NCBI GenBank assembly: GCA_001414485.1
Contig: LLEY01000008.1
Location: forward strand, 186,001-250,000
Reading direction: 5' to 3'
From: Calycina herbarum
Lineage: Eukaryota; Ascomycota; Leotiomycetes; Helotiales; Pezizellaceae
DNA length: 64,000 nt
Shown: positions 43,951 through 57,487 of the stretch, one piece after another
Position numbering within the stretch: the first letter of the stretch is position 1
Layout of the letters: each line of letters starts with the position of its first letter
Program-made: the position numbers and the translations under genes
Notes under the pieces: generated by a model
The model's input: only the letters and a program-made list of their open reading frames with translations
Told to the model about the DNA's origin: nothing
Databases searched by the model: none

Positions 43951-46752
43951 ATGTCTACCATTGCCTCTACAGGTTCTCCCACCCTCCGTCGAACAGGCGT
44001 CAATCGAAGCATCTCGCAAGAGAATGCCAATGTCAGTGGTGCTGTTGAAGACAAGATGGGCAGCCGACCTGTAAGTCTCACCCTTCTTTGCAGCACTCCA
44101 ACCTCAACGTCACTTTTCCCAGCTGCAAACCTATTCACCCCAACATCAACCTCCACCTCTTGAGCACATTTCTGCTCCGCCACCCACCCGCAAATACCCG
44201 CACACAACCCCTCTCCTCCAGACATCATCTATTTACATCATACCTATGTTAAATAGAAGCCGCAATCGTAACTGATTTTGGAATATAACAGGACAGCGCA
44301 CTCTCCCTCAAGAAATCCGCCACTGCCTTGTCCACCAGCAAGCTTGGAAATCAGGCTGCACCAAAGGTCAGCTTGTCTTCCCAGTTTACCAAAGGGGGAC
44401 AAAGCAAATACTTACCTCCGCAGAAGATGAAGATGAGCCACGAGTCTCACGCGTCCTCCAAGGATGAGATGATCAGCCCAATGGACAAACTTCTCGCGAA
44501 GCTCTCGGAGCAAAGTGCTACCATCAACGAGCAACAAAAGGTCCTCAAGTCGTCGGAGGAAACTACGGCATACTCTCGAACCGTCGAATACCTCTCTACT
44601 TCGAACAACACGTTGCCAATTACCCCAGTCACCGAGGTACATCACAGCTCCGTATCAAGCACTGCTCCTCCAAGTGCCGTTGGTGATGACTCCTCCACAG
44701 CTGGCGGCGAAGAAGTTCTTCGGTTAAAGATTGAGCTTGAAGCTGCAAAGGCTCGCATGGCTCGTATGGACCAGGAGCTCTCTCAAAGCCGAATCACAAA
44801 GCACACTATCGACCAAGCTATCGGCACCGCCTCCGAGGCCGATTTTGGCGTCAACCCTGAGCTCTCTGATCCTCGCTTGGCCCACATTCAACAGGCAATG
44901 AACCCCGGTATTCGCCCTCAAATCTCGCGTGAGGCATCTTGGGTTGCCCAGGACGATTCCCGTTCCGACACAAGCGACGCGTTGTCTGCTGGTGGTTTCA
45001 ATCGTGCCCGCAACATTTGGGGTAACGGCGGTAAGCCTGGCTACTCTCAGGGTCCCGTCCCAGTTTTCCAAACCTCGGAGTCATCCAATCAGTGGATGAA
45101 TCGTGGTTTTGGTGGTCAACCATTTGTCGAAGCACCAATGGCATACTCTGGTCCTCCATTTCGGGGTGATCGTATGGCTCCTGATACTGATCTGCTCATG
45201 GCCCCTCCCGCCGGTCGCCGCAATCAAGTTGCTGGCCGTTTTGGTCGAGGATCGTTTCCATATGCTAGCAGCAGTAGCTCTTACGATGGATATACTCCTG
45301 CTTCAACCCCATATGGATCAGTTGGAGGTATGGGTGGCGGAGTGGGTGGCCAACTCGGTATGGGTAGTGGTATGAGTATGGGAGGTGGTAGTATGTATGG
45401 CGGTTACCAGCCTCAGCCAATTGGTACACCTCTCTCTCCCCACGCTCCGGAGTTTACGTCCAGCACTGGTGGGTGGAAGAACGAGGTAAGTCCACTAATC
45501 AACCACTCCTTATCATTGTGCTAACCATACTTAGGTCGTTGCTACTGAGGGACAGACTTACTTGCCCACTACCGAACCTCTCAACTACCGTCGTCTCCTT
45601 GATCGAACTGTCAATTGTAACTGGAAATATATTGTCGACAAGATTGTATGCAACAATGATCAACAAGCATCTATCTTCCTCCAGCAAAAGCTCAAGGTTG
45701 GCACCACAGAGCAAAAGTACGATATTGTCGAAGCAATTGTTGCGCAAGCCTATCCCCTGATGGTCAACCGCTTTGGAAACTTTTTGGTTCAAAGATGCTT
45801 TGAGCATGGAACAGCCGACCAAGTTATTAAGATTGCAGAAGCCATTCGAGGTAACACTCTGAACCTTTCCATGGATGCATTCGGCTGCCATGTTGTTCAG
45901 AAGGCATTCGACTCAGTCCCAGAAGACTACAAGGCCATCATGGTTCATGAACTCCTTCGTCGTATCCCAGAGACTGTCATTCACAGATATGCTTGTCATG
46001 TTTGGCAAAAGCTGTTTGAGCTCCGCTGGACTGAATCCCCACCACAAATCATGAAGTACGTCAACGAGGCTCTTCGTGGAATGTGGCATGAGGTTGCTCT
46101 TGGTGAGACAGGTAGTTTGGTTGTACAGAACATCTTTGAGAATTGTCTCGAGGAGGATAAGGTATAATCCCCGATTGTTCTCTCTCTTTGAACCCGGCTA
46201 ACCGCATCATAGCGCCCTTGCATTGAAGAGGTTCTTGCCAGTATCGACATCGTTGCTCATGGTCAATTCGGCAATTGGTGTATCCAGCACATTTGCGAGC
46301 ATGGTGCTCCAGCTGATCGAAGCCGTGCCATTGACCACGTCATTCGTTATGCCTCTGAATACAGCATGGACCAATTCGCTTCCAAGGTTGTTGAGAAATG
46401 CCTCAAGATTGGTGGTGTTGATTTCCTTGGACGCTACCTGGACCGAGTCTGCGAAGGCCGTCTCGACAGACCACGAATTCCATTGATCGACATCGCAAGT
46501 GATCAATATGGCAACTACCTCATCCAGTACATTCTGACCCACTCCAACCCTCAACACCGTGAGATTGTTGCTCAACATATCAGAAAGCACATGGTCTCTC
46601 TTCGGGGCTCTAAATTCGGCTCTCGAGTTGGTATGCTCTGCACCAATCCCGCTATTCAGACTCGTCCTGGTCCTGGAGTTGGCCCAGCTATTGGTGCTCC
46701 AAACCCTCGCCTTCCTCAACAGGCCCCCAGATACGGTGGAGCTTATCGCTAA
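43951..46752 (+). CDS. PUF-family (Pumilio) RNA-binding protein
   Basis: Four exons (43951-44070, 44292-45485, 45535-46161, 46213-46752) join in frame to 826 residues. The N-terminal half is low complexity: Ser/Thr-rich, a short coiled coil near residues 170-195 (EEVLRLKIELEAAKARMARMDQEL in outline), then Gly/Met/Ser-rich DNA from 45310 to 45410. The C-terminal half is the Pumilio homology domain of about 330 residues. Repeat cores can be read as NRFGNFLVQRC, DAFGCHVVQKA, YACHVWQKL, GETGSLVVQNI, HGQFGNWCIQHI, DQFASKVVEKC and DQYGNYLIQYI, each with the base-contacting residues in the second helix. PUF proteins bind 3' UTRs and promote decay or repress translation. The repeat with C-H-V-W is a variant of the usual pattern. 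The specific paralogue cannot be assigned. Confidence 0.94.
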
Positions 46753-48618
46753 GCAACATCCTTCGATATATACCTCCTTGCTTTGTCATATTGCACACCT
46801 GTACAGGTCTTGGCTCACCTCACGATCTCTACATGACACACGATATCAATGAATCACCATAAGGACACAACATATCGAACTGGGCTCCGTCTCTCCGTCT
46901 GTTTTTGGTCTTTCATATCTAAGGATGTCATCGATTGGCTGTTACATCCTACGAAAGCCACGTTCAACATTGTTTGTTTCCACTGTGTTTGCAGGAAAAG
47001 GCTATAATTGTTCAAGCCAAGCTACGATATTTCCTTCTTGTTTTCAACATTTTCTCCGGCAACCTAATTTACCAATACTGGTCATCCTACGCTGAGGGGT
47101 GATTCTTCGGTGCTTTGGACACATCATGGTTACGGTTTTGCGATAGGTTGAGTCATGGTATGCTTATGGTTGCCTTTGCTGGCGGCTGCTACTATTTCAC
47201 CTTGACTTATTGGCAAAGCACTTTGCATTGATGTATCATTTCTCTGAAGATTCTTTTTGTTATCATGTTGCGACTTTCTGCGGTTAGAGTGAGGGTTGAT
47301 CTGCTTTGATTCTGCGTTTTGGCGGAGTTATTACAGCGGTAAAAGTCTTGCTTCTGAATTGTGGAAAGGGTTTCTTTTCTTCGTTGGTGCTGTTGCACGC
47401 TTGTATGCCAAATCAAAAGTCAGAAAGGGAAAAACTTTGTTATCTAGTCAGTCGTTACAGAATAGAATTGCTCCTTAGATCCATTAAATCCGCACTTGAT
47501 CAACGTGACGCCATATTCATTTCCACTGCCCAAATCATCGTTATCTTAGCGGAAATCCTTCCAAAGTTCACTTCACGCGCAACCTGGAAGTACACAACAC
47601 ACCCCCTCCCTGCCCCTGAGTGGACGCCTGTACAATTAGCACCAAAACGGTTTCCAGGTGCAATTATCTGGTTCCAACGACTCGTTTTCCCAATGTAAAC
47701 GATAAGTTTGTTTTCGATCAACTTTGGTTAGTATGGTTAAATGCTTGTTGTAGTTGTTTGGGTTTAATTTATCTCCGTAGATAGTTCGTTGTTACTGGGG
47801 TCATTCAAAGTTAAGTCTCGAATTATCCAAAGTAGATCGCTTTCTGAAGGCTTGAGGGAGATGATGCTAGAGGCATCTCGTGGAAGAAGTAAATTCTAAA
47901 GTAGGAGGAAGAGGGAGGGGGTTTTTGTGTACCTCTTTTCGGGGGTATGCTGCTAGGAGGAGAACCTTTTATGTGAAAATAGCTGTTAGGGGGGTCTCCC
48001 TCCTATTTGGAAGTGTGCTAAAGCGCCTTTTGAGGGAATTTATTTCTGAGATGGAATTCATATGATTTTTAGACAAGGGAAAAGACTTAAAGAAGGTGGA
48101 AGGGAACAATAACTCGTTTATCAGAAACACTAGGTCAAGTGTTGTGGGATAAGGAGGAGTGGATTGGATGGATTGCTCCTTCATATACAAAAGGACGAGA
48201 AAGGGGTCTCCTCAAGGGTTTTGACATCTGACAGAGTGCTCTCTCCTCTTGAAAAATACCTCACGTAGAACTTTGGAATTTTACACACCATTAGAAAGAC
48301 CTGCTTTGAACCAATTACCTCGTCTTTTTTCCTCGGAGAATTATAGTAAAGGGAGTGTTGTAGAAATGATCTGTACCACGTCGGTAGAGATGGACAGTTC
48401 TATTTCCAAAGTAGAAATAATAGCCCGCCCTCTGACTCTACGAGAAATGTAGCTTTACTTCAAAGCAGTTTGTTCCCCGTCAAAGAGAACATAATCAAAA
48501 ACTTAAATTAGGGAGGAAGTATTAACACTTTCCCTTCGCTCCAAACGCCCCGCAAATGCTGCCTGAACGGAAACTCCCTCTCCGATGTCCAATACTCCTT
48601 CAATTATCCATGGCGCCC
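46753..48618. other. Intergenic, about 1.87 kb
   Basis: The first several hundred bases after 46752 are probably the long 3' UTR of the PUF gene. The remaining ORFs (for example 47306-47698) lack motifs. No repeat of note. Confidence 0.4.
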
Positions 48619-49429
48619 TCAAACAATTCCAGCTCCAGGTCTCCACCTCTCCCCAATCTTCCTAACATCTTCCGCGAACCTCCTACTTGTAATTTTCTTT
48701 CCACCTCGACCGGTCGGCGGACTATGTTCATCTGGATCGTAGAATGGGTTTTGCAGTAATTTGATGTAGGCATCTTGCAGTTGTCTGAAGACCTGCGTGT
48801 TGTGTTAGCTCTTGTCCTCTCTCCTCGTCTTGACTCCTTGTCGTTCCATTCCGCCCCAGTTCCCAACTCCTTGTTCCCATCCAATGCCAGCAAAGTCCAA
48901 AGTCCAAAGTCCATGCCCCGAAACCCATGACACCCCGAAACAACCCTCGAATATACGAAAGAAAGCAACTCACAAACTTCATCTCCCCCTCCCTCAACCC
49001 CAAACCCCCCATTGCCCCCGCCTTCCCCATATCATCCCCTCCGATCCCCCGTCCTCTCATATCAACAACAGCAACAAACTTAACCCCAGTATTAGTCTCA
49101 AACCCATACGCCGCAAGCCTCTCATCGATCGCATGTAACAGTCCATAATCGCCCGATAGACCACCGCCAACTGAGACGTTTATCTTTGAGCGCGCCGCGA
49201 AGATATCAAGGGTACTAGATAGGAGGAGGGAAAACTGGACGGATGTTCGGAGGGGCGTTGAGAGGGGGTGCGAGGGGAAGAGGGAGACGTGGAGGGGGTT
49301 GTTCTGTGGTTTGTGTTAGTGAGGAGCAAAATGAGGGGGTTTATGGGGGATAAGAGGTGAGGGTGGAGAGGGTAGAGGTACGTTTTTTCCGATTATGCCT
49401 ATACAGGCTATTGATGGGATTGCCGACAT
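48619..49429 (-). CDS. TRAPP complex subunit 2-like protein (TRAPPC2L / sedlin family)
   Basis: Three exons (49429-49382, 49303-48974, 48792-48619) join in frame to 183 residues. The N-terminus has the sedlin-family start IACIGIIGKNNNPLHV, with the longin-fold strand, and a central stretch (TNTGVKFVAVVD) matches the family's conserved strand-helix region. The C-terminal exon contains the final helix (QDAYIKLLQNPFYDPDE). These proteins are small subunits of the TRAPP tethering complexes that activate Rab1/Ypt1 in ER-to-Golgi and Golgi traffic. A Gly/Met-rich insert at about 105-125 (GRGIGGDDMGKAGAMGGLG) is longer than in the animal protein. Confidence 0.87.
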
Positions 49430-49812
49430 TGTTTCGTGTGTGCTTATGGGTTGTTGGTGGTGTTGAGGGCTTTCTATGTTGTGGTTGTGTTTGGACGAGG
49501 CTGAAGAGCTTCAGAAGGCTGAGGACCCTGGTGGACCCTTGTCTCTCAACTCAACCCTGTCTAGTGAGTGAGAGTGAGTGAGAAGGGAAAATTGAACGCG
49601 TAAATTTGCCAAGGCGTTGTTTGCATTTGTACCTTATCTATGAAATTTTAATCAATTGATAGAAAAAATAAGCAACTTTCTAATGTTTTCCCAAATTTGG
49701 CGAAGTCAATCGAGTACTAGATGTTGTTTGTCTTTTCACTATCAACAAAATAATCATCCCATAACAAGATCTCATAACTTTCTATCTCATCTCCCCCTTC
49801 TATTTATCTCTT
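49430..49812. other. Intergenic, about 0.38 kb
   Basis: Promoter side of the TRAPPC2L gene and 3' side of the Afg1 gene. It is CT- and AT-rich, with nothing recognised. Confidence 0.4.
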
Positions 49813-52355
49813 CTATCCACCTCCCCTTTTCCTATCTCCCATTCCATCAACTCCTTGACCCCAAGGCCCAGCTTTCCTCCCCCATTTCGTCATTCCCCAA
49901 GCATGAGTCCAGCCGATCTTCGTAGGAGGATCTCTTGGTTCCCTGAATGGACTTTCGACTGGATTTTCTTCACCTCCCAGATTCTGATCATGGCGAAGTC
50001 CTGCTGGCTCATCAAGTTCGACAAAAGTCACTATTTTGACATCGCTCTCTGATATTGGTTGATTTTGGGGGGTCGAGATTGCAGATGCGGAGCGTTCCCA
50101 TCTTCGGACTTCGAGGGGTAACGGTCTCCACCACTGAGAAAGGATTAGAATGTTAAATATGATCAATATTTGATTGGTAGAGGTTTGAATTGAGAAAAGA
50201 ACCAAACCCACGTCAAAAACAATGATGCATTTGAGCTATGTCCAAAAGCTTGTCTTTGACCTGTACCTCGAATGCGTGACTGTAGACTCAAGGCACTTGC
50301 CCCTTCTCCGATTATCCCAACTCTTCTGGAAGAATGAAGATAATGTATGTCTAATTATTCCGGCCATTCAAAATAATCGAATTGATTTTCCGATTCTTGG
50401 TTGAACAATGTTACAAGTGAGGGGGCCGGTTTGACCAGTTACGAGTTCCTATGCCCCGGAAGAGAGTTTACACCATAAAAACCGTTGAGCAGAAAAATAG
50501 AGAAACGAAGGCAAAAGAAAGTGCTTAGGGGGTATTGAAAGATATAACAATTCAAGCAGGGGATACTCACAGTAGGCTCAGATCTCGCATGCCATCGTGC
50601 TCCACACATCTCCCAAAGTCTACTACTTGCTCGCTTGTACGCAAATCTCTCATCTTCTCCCGTGAAAGACCCGGTATTACCAAAATTAACTTGACGACCG
50701 ATTTCTTTCCCCTTTCCAGGAATAGGTCCGAAATCCGAATCCTCATCTGGATCATAACCAGCTCTCGAGCTATCTGTATATGATGAGATATTGGGTCTGA
50801 ACGGGAATGTCTGATCTTGGTAGATTTCGGCTAGAGTCTCGGGATAGACAGCATCTCCATCCTCATTGTCGTCTTGTTGAGAACCAGTGGATCCAGAGTT
50901 TGAAGTTGTCCTTGTTTCTGGGAAGAAGAGTGAGTCCGGATCACTTTCGGCTCGGATTACTAGCTTGCAGCGCGCTTCGTATAAAGCATCTAGAAGAGTG
51001 ATGAGCCTTCTGGCTTCGTTCTTTTGAGATAGGTGAAGGATTGGGACGTTGTCTAGTATGAGAGTGTGGAATGTCGAGGCTAATGTGATGTAATCCGCAG
51101 GGCCAAGTGTTGATTCGCATAGTTCTTCAAAGGTCCAAAAAGTTATTCCCTCGAAATGTCGCGGGACTGGGACTTTTCGGCCATAAACTGATATTGTTGA
51201 TGACTCCCATGGAGTCGGGCTACCGTTTTTTGCTGCCAACACATTTTCGATGGTCTCATCCCAACCCTCGCTCGACGGCCGTAAGAAATACTTGCTGGGC
51301 AATTTTGTCGTCGTGCTCTCTGATTCATTGAGTGACACTTCTGTCTGACGTTCTAAAAGACCTGCTCGACCCTGCTCCCTCGCCAAAACATCTTCGATTA
51401 ATTCTTGCCGTAAAGCTTCGGTCCCGTCAGTCCCAACGTCCTCTGTTTCTCTCCGTCTCCAGTCTCGATCTCCTCGAATGTCCCATATTTCACAACGAGC
51501 TTTCAAAACCTCGACAAAGGCCGCGTACTCGTTATTGGAAGGAAACATGCTTGGTATTCGTCCGTCGCCATAGCCAAGCCATTTTCTCATAAAACCCCCT
51601 CCAGAGGGGGCCGTAAAATCCATGCCACTAGCTTTGGATAACTCGTCGGGCATGCGGTTGGATGAAGCAACCAAAACCCCGCCCAATTGAAAGAACGTTG
51701 TTAACAGACTACTTAGTATCTTCGCTGCGGTTCTGTCTGGCAATTGAAACTCATCTAAGAAGAGGATAGGAGAAGTTTCTATCATATCTTTTGCCAACCA
51801 GATCAAAGAATGTTCTGGATCAGGACTTCCATTCTTGCGACGCTGTTCGAGACGAGCAAGAATCTCCAACATGAAAGTATTGAAGTGCCATCTTCGCTTC
51901 TTTTGATTGGGAAGACAATCAGCTAAAAGGTCCACCATCATGCTTTTCCCAGTTCCAACTTCTCCGTGCAGTAGTAATCCCCTCGGAGAGTCAAGATTTA
52001 TTGCAGCTTCATGACTTGTAAGAACTCGAGTTAAAGCGAGTGTATCACGACCGGTTTCAGAGAATAAATGAGAAAATAGTGGATTGCGTCTCAATGGATG
52101 TCCAGCAACTGCTAGCACTCGATCGTTCTTCTCCTGTGTATTCTCCACAACTCGACTGATTTCTTTGAGTCGAGCTCCATATTGAGTTTGGGGGGAATAA
52201 TCGAGAAGGTTCGTATATAATTTCTGTAAGTGAAGAGCCAATCGATATTGCGCTGGGTCAGGGGCTATTTGCTTGGTTTGAAGTAATGATCGGTATAGAA
52301 CAAGAGGATTTGTGATTGCCAGAGACGTAACGGAAGTTGAGAGTGCTCGGGACAT
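49813..52355 (-). CDS. AFG1: AFG1/LACE1-type mitochondrial AAA ATPase
   Basis: Two exons (52355-50571 and 50133-49813) join in frame to 701 residues. The N-terminus is Ser/Thr/Arg-rich with few acidic residues, as in a mitochondrial targeting sequence. The ATPase core has Walker A HGEVGTGKSM at about 130-139 and Walker B ILFLDEFQ with Asp201-Glu202. The RWHFNTFMLEI and SSNRMPDEL blocks are typical of the AFG1 family, and the end of exon 1 (CGARWHARSEPT) continues directly into WWRPLPLEVRRWE in exon 2. Afg1/LACE1 is an inner-membrane-associated factor for turnover of respiratory-chain subunits. The 437-nt intron is several times longer than most introns here. The C-terminal about 90 residues are a fungal-specific tail. 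Confidence 0.9.
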
Positions 52356-53021
52356 TGGGAATCTTCATTCTTGGAATTGGGTGTTTTGAGGTTGTCGTTG
52401 CATGGAGGACCAGAGAGCCCTCCAGGAACGCTGGAATGAAAACGTTACCGAAGTTAGCGTCATAGATACTTTATGGGTCCAACTTCCCAGGCATCTGAGT
52501 CGCACCGCTTTACTATATTGCTAGCGTTCGTTCTATTAAACTTGTGCTTGTTTATGAACAAGAATAACAAATCAGAACTTCGACTTGCTACAGGTATGAG
52601 TAGAAGGTAGGAATGGCAATCATAGGGTTTTATGCCAAGAAAAGAAAAATGGCGAGCTTAAACAGAAGGAGAGTATTTCGGGTGCAGGCCTCCAATTGAG
52701 AGGATTGTCTCCTACTCCGTAAGGAATTTTAAATCGTTGCCGATGCGTTGTTCAAATTGGGTGAAAGCTTTCGCAAGTGAGGCGGTAGATATATACCTGT
52801 CGCCGGGGCCGGGGGCGCCTCAGGCCTAAACGTGAAAGTGTCTCCAAATAGGTACGTACAGTATTAAATGTAAACACAACCCTAACACCTCCAAGACAAA
52901 AGTGCGCATTCGCCCTGCTCGCCATCACCTTACACCTGGACCATGACAGGAAGTCATTCATTAAACACCACGATTCCAGCATAATCGAATCTCACCATTC
53001 GCGACGCGCGACGCATCCACG
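52356..53021. other. Divergent intergenic region between Afg1 and Nup133 genes
   Basis: Both genes start from the two ends of this 666-bp stretch and point away from each other. No separate gene or repeat is supported. Confidence 0.5.
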
Positions 53022-56000
53022 ATGTTTTCTGCTTCCAGCGCCAACACACCTGCGGGCACCGTCCGGACCAGCAGACGGCGAGCACGACCTGCATCCAATG
53101 AAGGTTCCATCCCGAAGGCGAAGAGGCAGAGAAGCACAATGACTGAACAAACCTTTGTGCCTCCAGGTGGTCCGGTTGAGATGGAGGAAACTAAGCCCAA
53201 TAAGATCTTACCAGCACTAGCCAGGCGCGAAAGCCCACCAGCAACTATCATCCCTCCGAAAGATACAAAAGATATCGCAGTACGGGGGAAAAAGCAAAGA
53301 TCTGGTGATAGGCTTGCGAAGGAGGATGGTAGTGTCAATCTGGTAAGCTTCCTCGTGAAGTTGGAGCTGTTCAAGCCCTTCAATAACCATGTACTTACTG
53401 ACTTTTAATATTCTAGACCAAGAACGATACATATACTGTCAGCAAGCTTCCAGCTTTACCTGATCGACTGCGCAGGGATGCAACCAGTAGGTTGCAAACT
53501 ATCTGCTAAAAGTAAGGAAGCTAACCCTCCCCCAGGTCGACAACATGGTGCAATCTACTCCGACAGCGGATATGCCCTCGTCCTCACTCACACCCATGCA
53601 ATCGTCTGGCCATACACTACACACGAAGCCTCTCCCGAATCCTTTACATTCGCTCTCCCTCAACCTTCCAAACATACTTCCGACCCACTACCCCTAGGGT
53701 CTCTGGTATCAGGTTCAGCAGACTCCTCAGAACCTGGACTAGTAGTAGTTATTCCTACAACTGGCAAAGTCACATACTGGGAGTCAATTACGAGTGCATC
53801 TACGCTGGAACTTCGAACGCAACGAAATGGCGTCGAGGAAAAGATTGCTGGAATGATGTCTGGGGAAAAGGTCATACAGATATTAAATGCGGAATCCGCT
53901 GGTTTTATGCTTGCTTTTAGCAGTGGCAGAATTGCCTTCATGACTGTCAGAGATGGAAACGGGAAGCCTAAGATCGCGGTCCAGTTTCTTCGAAGCGGAA
54001 ATGGTTCAGCAAATACCGGTATTTTTGGAAGCCTACGGAATGCTTTGTCTAGCTCCTCCTGGCATGGCGATATATCAGCTATACGAGCTGGCCGACCCGA
54101 CAGAACTGGCGAGAGAAATGTTGTATTGGCCACCAAGAAGGGTAAAATTCAATCTTGGGATATACATCGAAGTGGGCATACATCGATGATCGCCGAAACG
54201 GAATCCCGAGAAGACATTGTGTCGGCAATCAAGCAGGCGATACCCTCATTAAATAACCTCCTTATCGAGACTTTCGAACTACTAGATCTCGCACATAACC
54301 CAGATCCGACTTCAAGCACGGCAGTTATTCGACCAAGCGAGGATGAAGGACAGCGACTTTTACTGCTAACTTCTCTCACCGACAAAAACGTCTCTCACTA
54401 CTCCCTAATCGAAGTTGTCTTGCGGCACGATGGACTTATAATTGGTAGTATCCGACCAATTAAGTCCTATGAAGCGCTTGTAACTCGGAATCCCACTTCA
54501 AATACCCGGCTCTACCTACCGGATCCAAACCTGGCTTTTATTGTCTTTGATCAAGCTGTGGTGGTTGTCTCGTTGGCCAAACAGGGCGATTCACCCGACT
54601 CACAGCTGATGGCTGAAAACCATCTTTATCCATACACCTTTGAGGATGTCGTCGACTTTAGAGGAGATCTCAACATTGAAATCGTAGGATCTGGAATGGA
54701 AGATCCCAATGCCATTCCACACACCGGTGAGGATCACAAGTCACGGCGGCACAAGATCAAGCAACCATCTGCTGTTTTGCTCGTTCGGGGTGGAGGTGTA
54801 ATACGAATAGCAGCAAACGACATTTCAAAACTCCGTTCACCAGAAACCGCGCCACGAGTTACCGCAAAAAGCAAGTTGACGCAAGCAGTATTTTATGGGA
54901 CGCTAAGTGAAAATCCAATCAATTTTGCGGTGCGACCCGAGTCGGACTTTCCCCCGGAGGAGATGGCTGCGGCGGCTTTGGAGTTGAGCGTTGACATTCT
55001 GAAATCCGAGATTCCCAACATCCCATCCATGGCCGCTTCGGTCGAGCAAAACCTTCGCCTACGATCAGCTGCTCTTCACGAACTTGCCAGCTATCTACAG
55101 TCAAGTGGGGTTGAACTTGATCGGGTTACACGATGGAAACTACTTTGGGACGCCGAGAAAATGGCAGCTGCTTTGATTGTTTGGAGAAAATATGATGAGT
55201 GCGTCAGCGAGAAACCAGCAGGACAAAAACGCGGCCTTTTAACAGAAGTTGTCGAATTTATCCACGAAGACTACAAATCGAACCCTCTAGCAGAAGCCGG
55301 TGAGCTTGACCGGGTTCGGTTTTGGTTCCTAAAAGACATCTGGAGGTTGGATATTGCTCTCCCATGGGCATATCAAGTGATCAAGTACACATTCCAGGAT
55401 GGCCAAAAGGGACACGACGTTGTGATGGAAACTCTTAGTGAGGCAAATGACCTAATTATTGGTGCTCTTCAAGCCGCCTTTGATTTCAGAACAGACAACG
55501 TTTCCTTGTATGGCCTTCAGGCTGAACCCCTTGAGCATGGCATATTGACATCTGGTTACGAGGACCTTCCTGAGTTTTGGACATCATCACAATATCTTGT
55601 CGAGAATGCCAGGAAGCAACCTCGACTAGCAGCTGTGCTCTTGAATCAGTATTGGGATAAGCCGGAACAACAGGAAGGTCAACCCAGTCCTTCGACCATG
55701 AACAAAGTCAGAGATGAGCAGCATACTTTGATCGACATGGCCATTAGGTCGAATAACGAGCGTATTCGGTGGGCTGCGGCACAAGACGACCAGGACATAC
55801 AAATTGAGGCAGAACACCTTCGAGTTGCACAACGTGAGCTGGAGGAGGAAGTCAAGGAGCTCGCAAACCAACTTGAATTACCCGATGAGGCGATGAACTT
55901 GGCTGAACAGCACGAAATGCTACCAACTCTAGCGTCAGTCTTGTACTGTGAGCTCAGCGATGGTACGACAAGCTTGAAAGATTCGGATCTTGACCCAGAA

Positions 56001-57373
56001 CTTCGCCGGAAGGTCCAACGCCGAAACACCATTTTGCAGAATACTGTCAACCACTGCTTTGAGAAGTTCGGTATGAGATGGGCAAGTGCATACTATGAAC
56101 TAGAGATCCAGCTCGATTCCATGAACGAGCTCTTGGATGAATTTCCAGAAAAGTCATCTTACTTGACGAGGTTCTTGAGACAAAAACCGGAGTATGCCAA
56201 GATTGGGTGGATACAAGAAGTGACTCGAGAAAAGGACTTTGACAAAGCAGCACAAGCTCTTCTAACTCTGGGCCTTCATCGTGAAACAGACGTTTGGAGC
56301 AAAAAGATTGAATTGAGTATTGGGAAGTTGGCTCGTCTTTCTTGCAGAAGCTACAGCGAGGATAACGGTATCATCATTCCAGATGGCGGAAAGGTGGAAC
56401 TCAGCTCAACACATGATCAACTTGCCTTGATCAAGATCCAGGAGACCATCTACGACCATGTGCATATGACGACGATATCTAACGCAATTGACCAACTTGG
56501 GGAGTTTGAATTGGCACTGGATACATACAATAACAAGAATCTGTTGAAAGATTCCGAACACTTCTCTGATGTGTTGTCGAGAAGGATGAAAGAGCTGGTG
56601 GAGCATCAAGCTATGGGCGGCCCTGAGCTTGTCGAACTCCTTTCACTTATGGGTGATAACGGGCCTCGAGACTCACTTCGAGTGCAACAGTTCTATCTTG
56701 CTTTGAAGGCAATTCGATATGGCGTTCATGATAAGGATGACAGCTTTTTGATGCAGCAGGTGGTCTGGCGAAGATGCATGCTGAGAGATGACTGGAAAGC
56801 TCTGAACGACACATCGGGAATGAATGATTCGGAAGCTGCTGAGCGACTGGAGGAAACGGCTCTGTATCTGACATTCAGAGCCTGTCTCAAGGATGGTACG
56901 TCTTGATTACTTTGATATGCCTGACCATAATCAGCTAACAGATAGCAACAGGTCTTCTCGGGAAAGATTCCATCATCAAACCAATCGACCCTCAGACCAT
57001 CCTTGGTGCCGGTGTTGATAGACTTGATCATCGATTCGATAAGCAAGATGCTGGCCAAAAAGAAATCTTTCTCGCAGACTTCCAAATAGAAGACTCGGCT
57101 TTTCAGACGCATGTAATCAGCCACCAATTGGGTAAATGGTATCAGGTTGTGTTTGATCAAGCCCAGCGCGACTACAGAGAGGAGCTCGCACAGGAAACTG
57201 TTTATGGTGCTACACAGATGAAAGCATTGCTCGACGCAGCAGAGTTGAATATCAAGGAAAAGGAACAGGCTGCTACGGCACATGCATTCCGCTCGAAACC
57301 TTGGAAGAACAAGAGCAATGGCAACGGCAATGGCCATGGGAGGAGTTTTAGGAGTTCGGTGAAGCAGTATTGA
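53022..57373 (+). CDS. NUP133: Nucleoporin Nup133-like
   Basis: Four exons (53022-53342, 53417-53486, 53536-56895, 56952-57373) join in frame to 1390 residues. The N-terminal about 100 residues are basic and disordered, including an SRRRARP cluster. A beta-propeller follows at about 125-520 (GRQHGAIYSDSGYALVLTHTHA start, then VVVIPTTGKVTYWE and FSSGRIAFMTVRDG blade strands). The rest is an extended alpha-helical solenoid with the family's WKLLWDAEKMAAAL, RFWFLKDIWRLDIALPWAYQ and RKVQRRNTILQNT segments. Nup133 is a scaffold subunit of the nuclear pore Y-complex. Length and order fit the fungal family. Low-complexity Asn/Gly/Lys residues close the C-terminus. The symbol is by family resemblance. 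Confidence 0.92.
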
Positions 57374-57487
57374 GGATGAGATGATGGCATATTTTTGCCT
57401 TTGAGCAGATAATTTGTACTTTGTATATTTCTCCAAAAGTTTTCCTTTCTCGCACGCGAGACCTCTGGGGGCCTTTCAAAAATGGGT

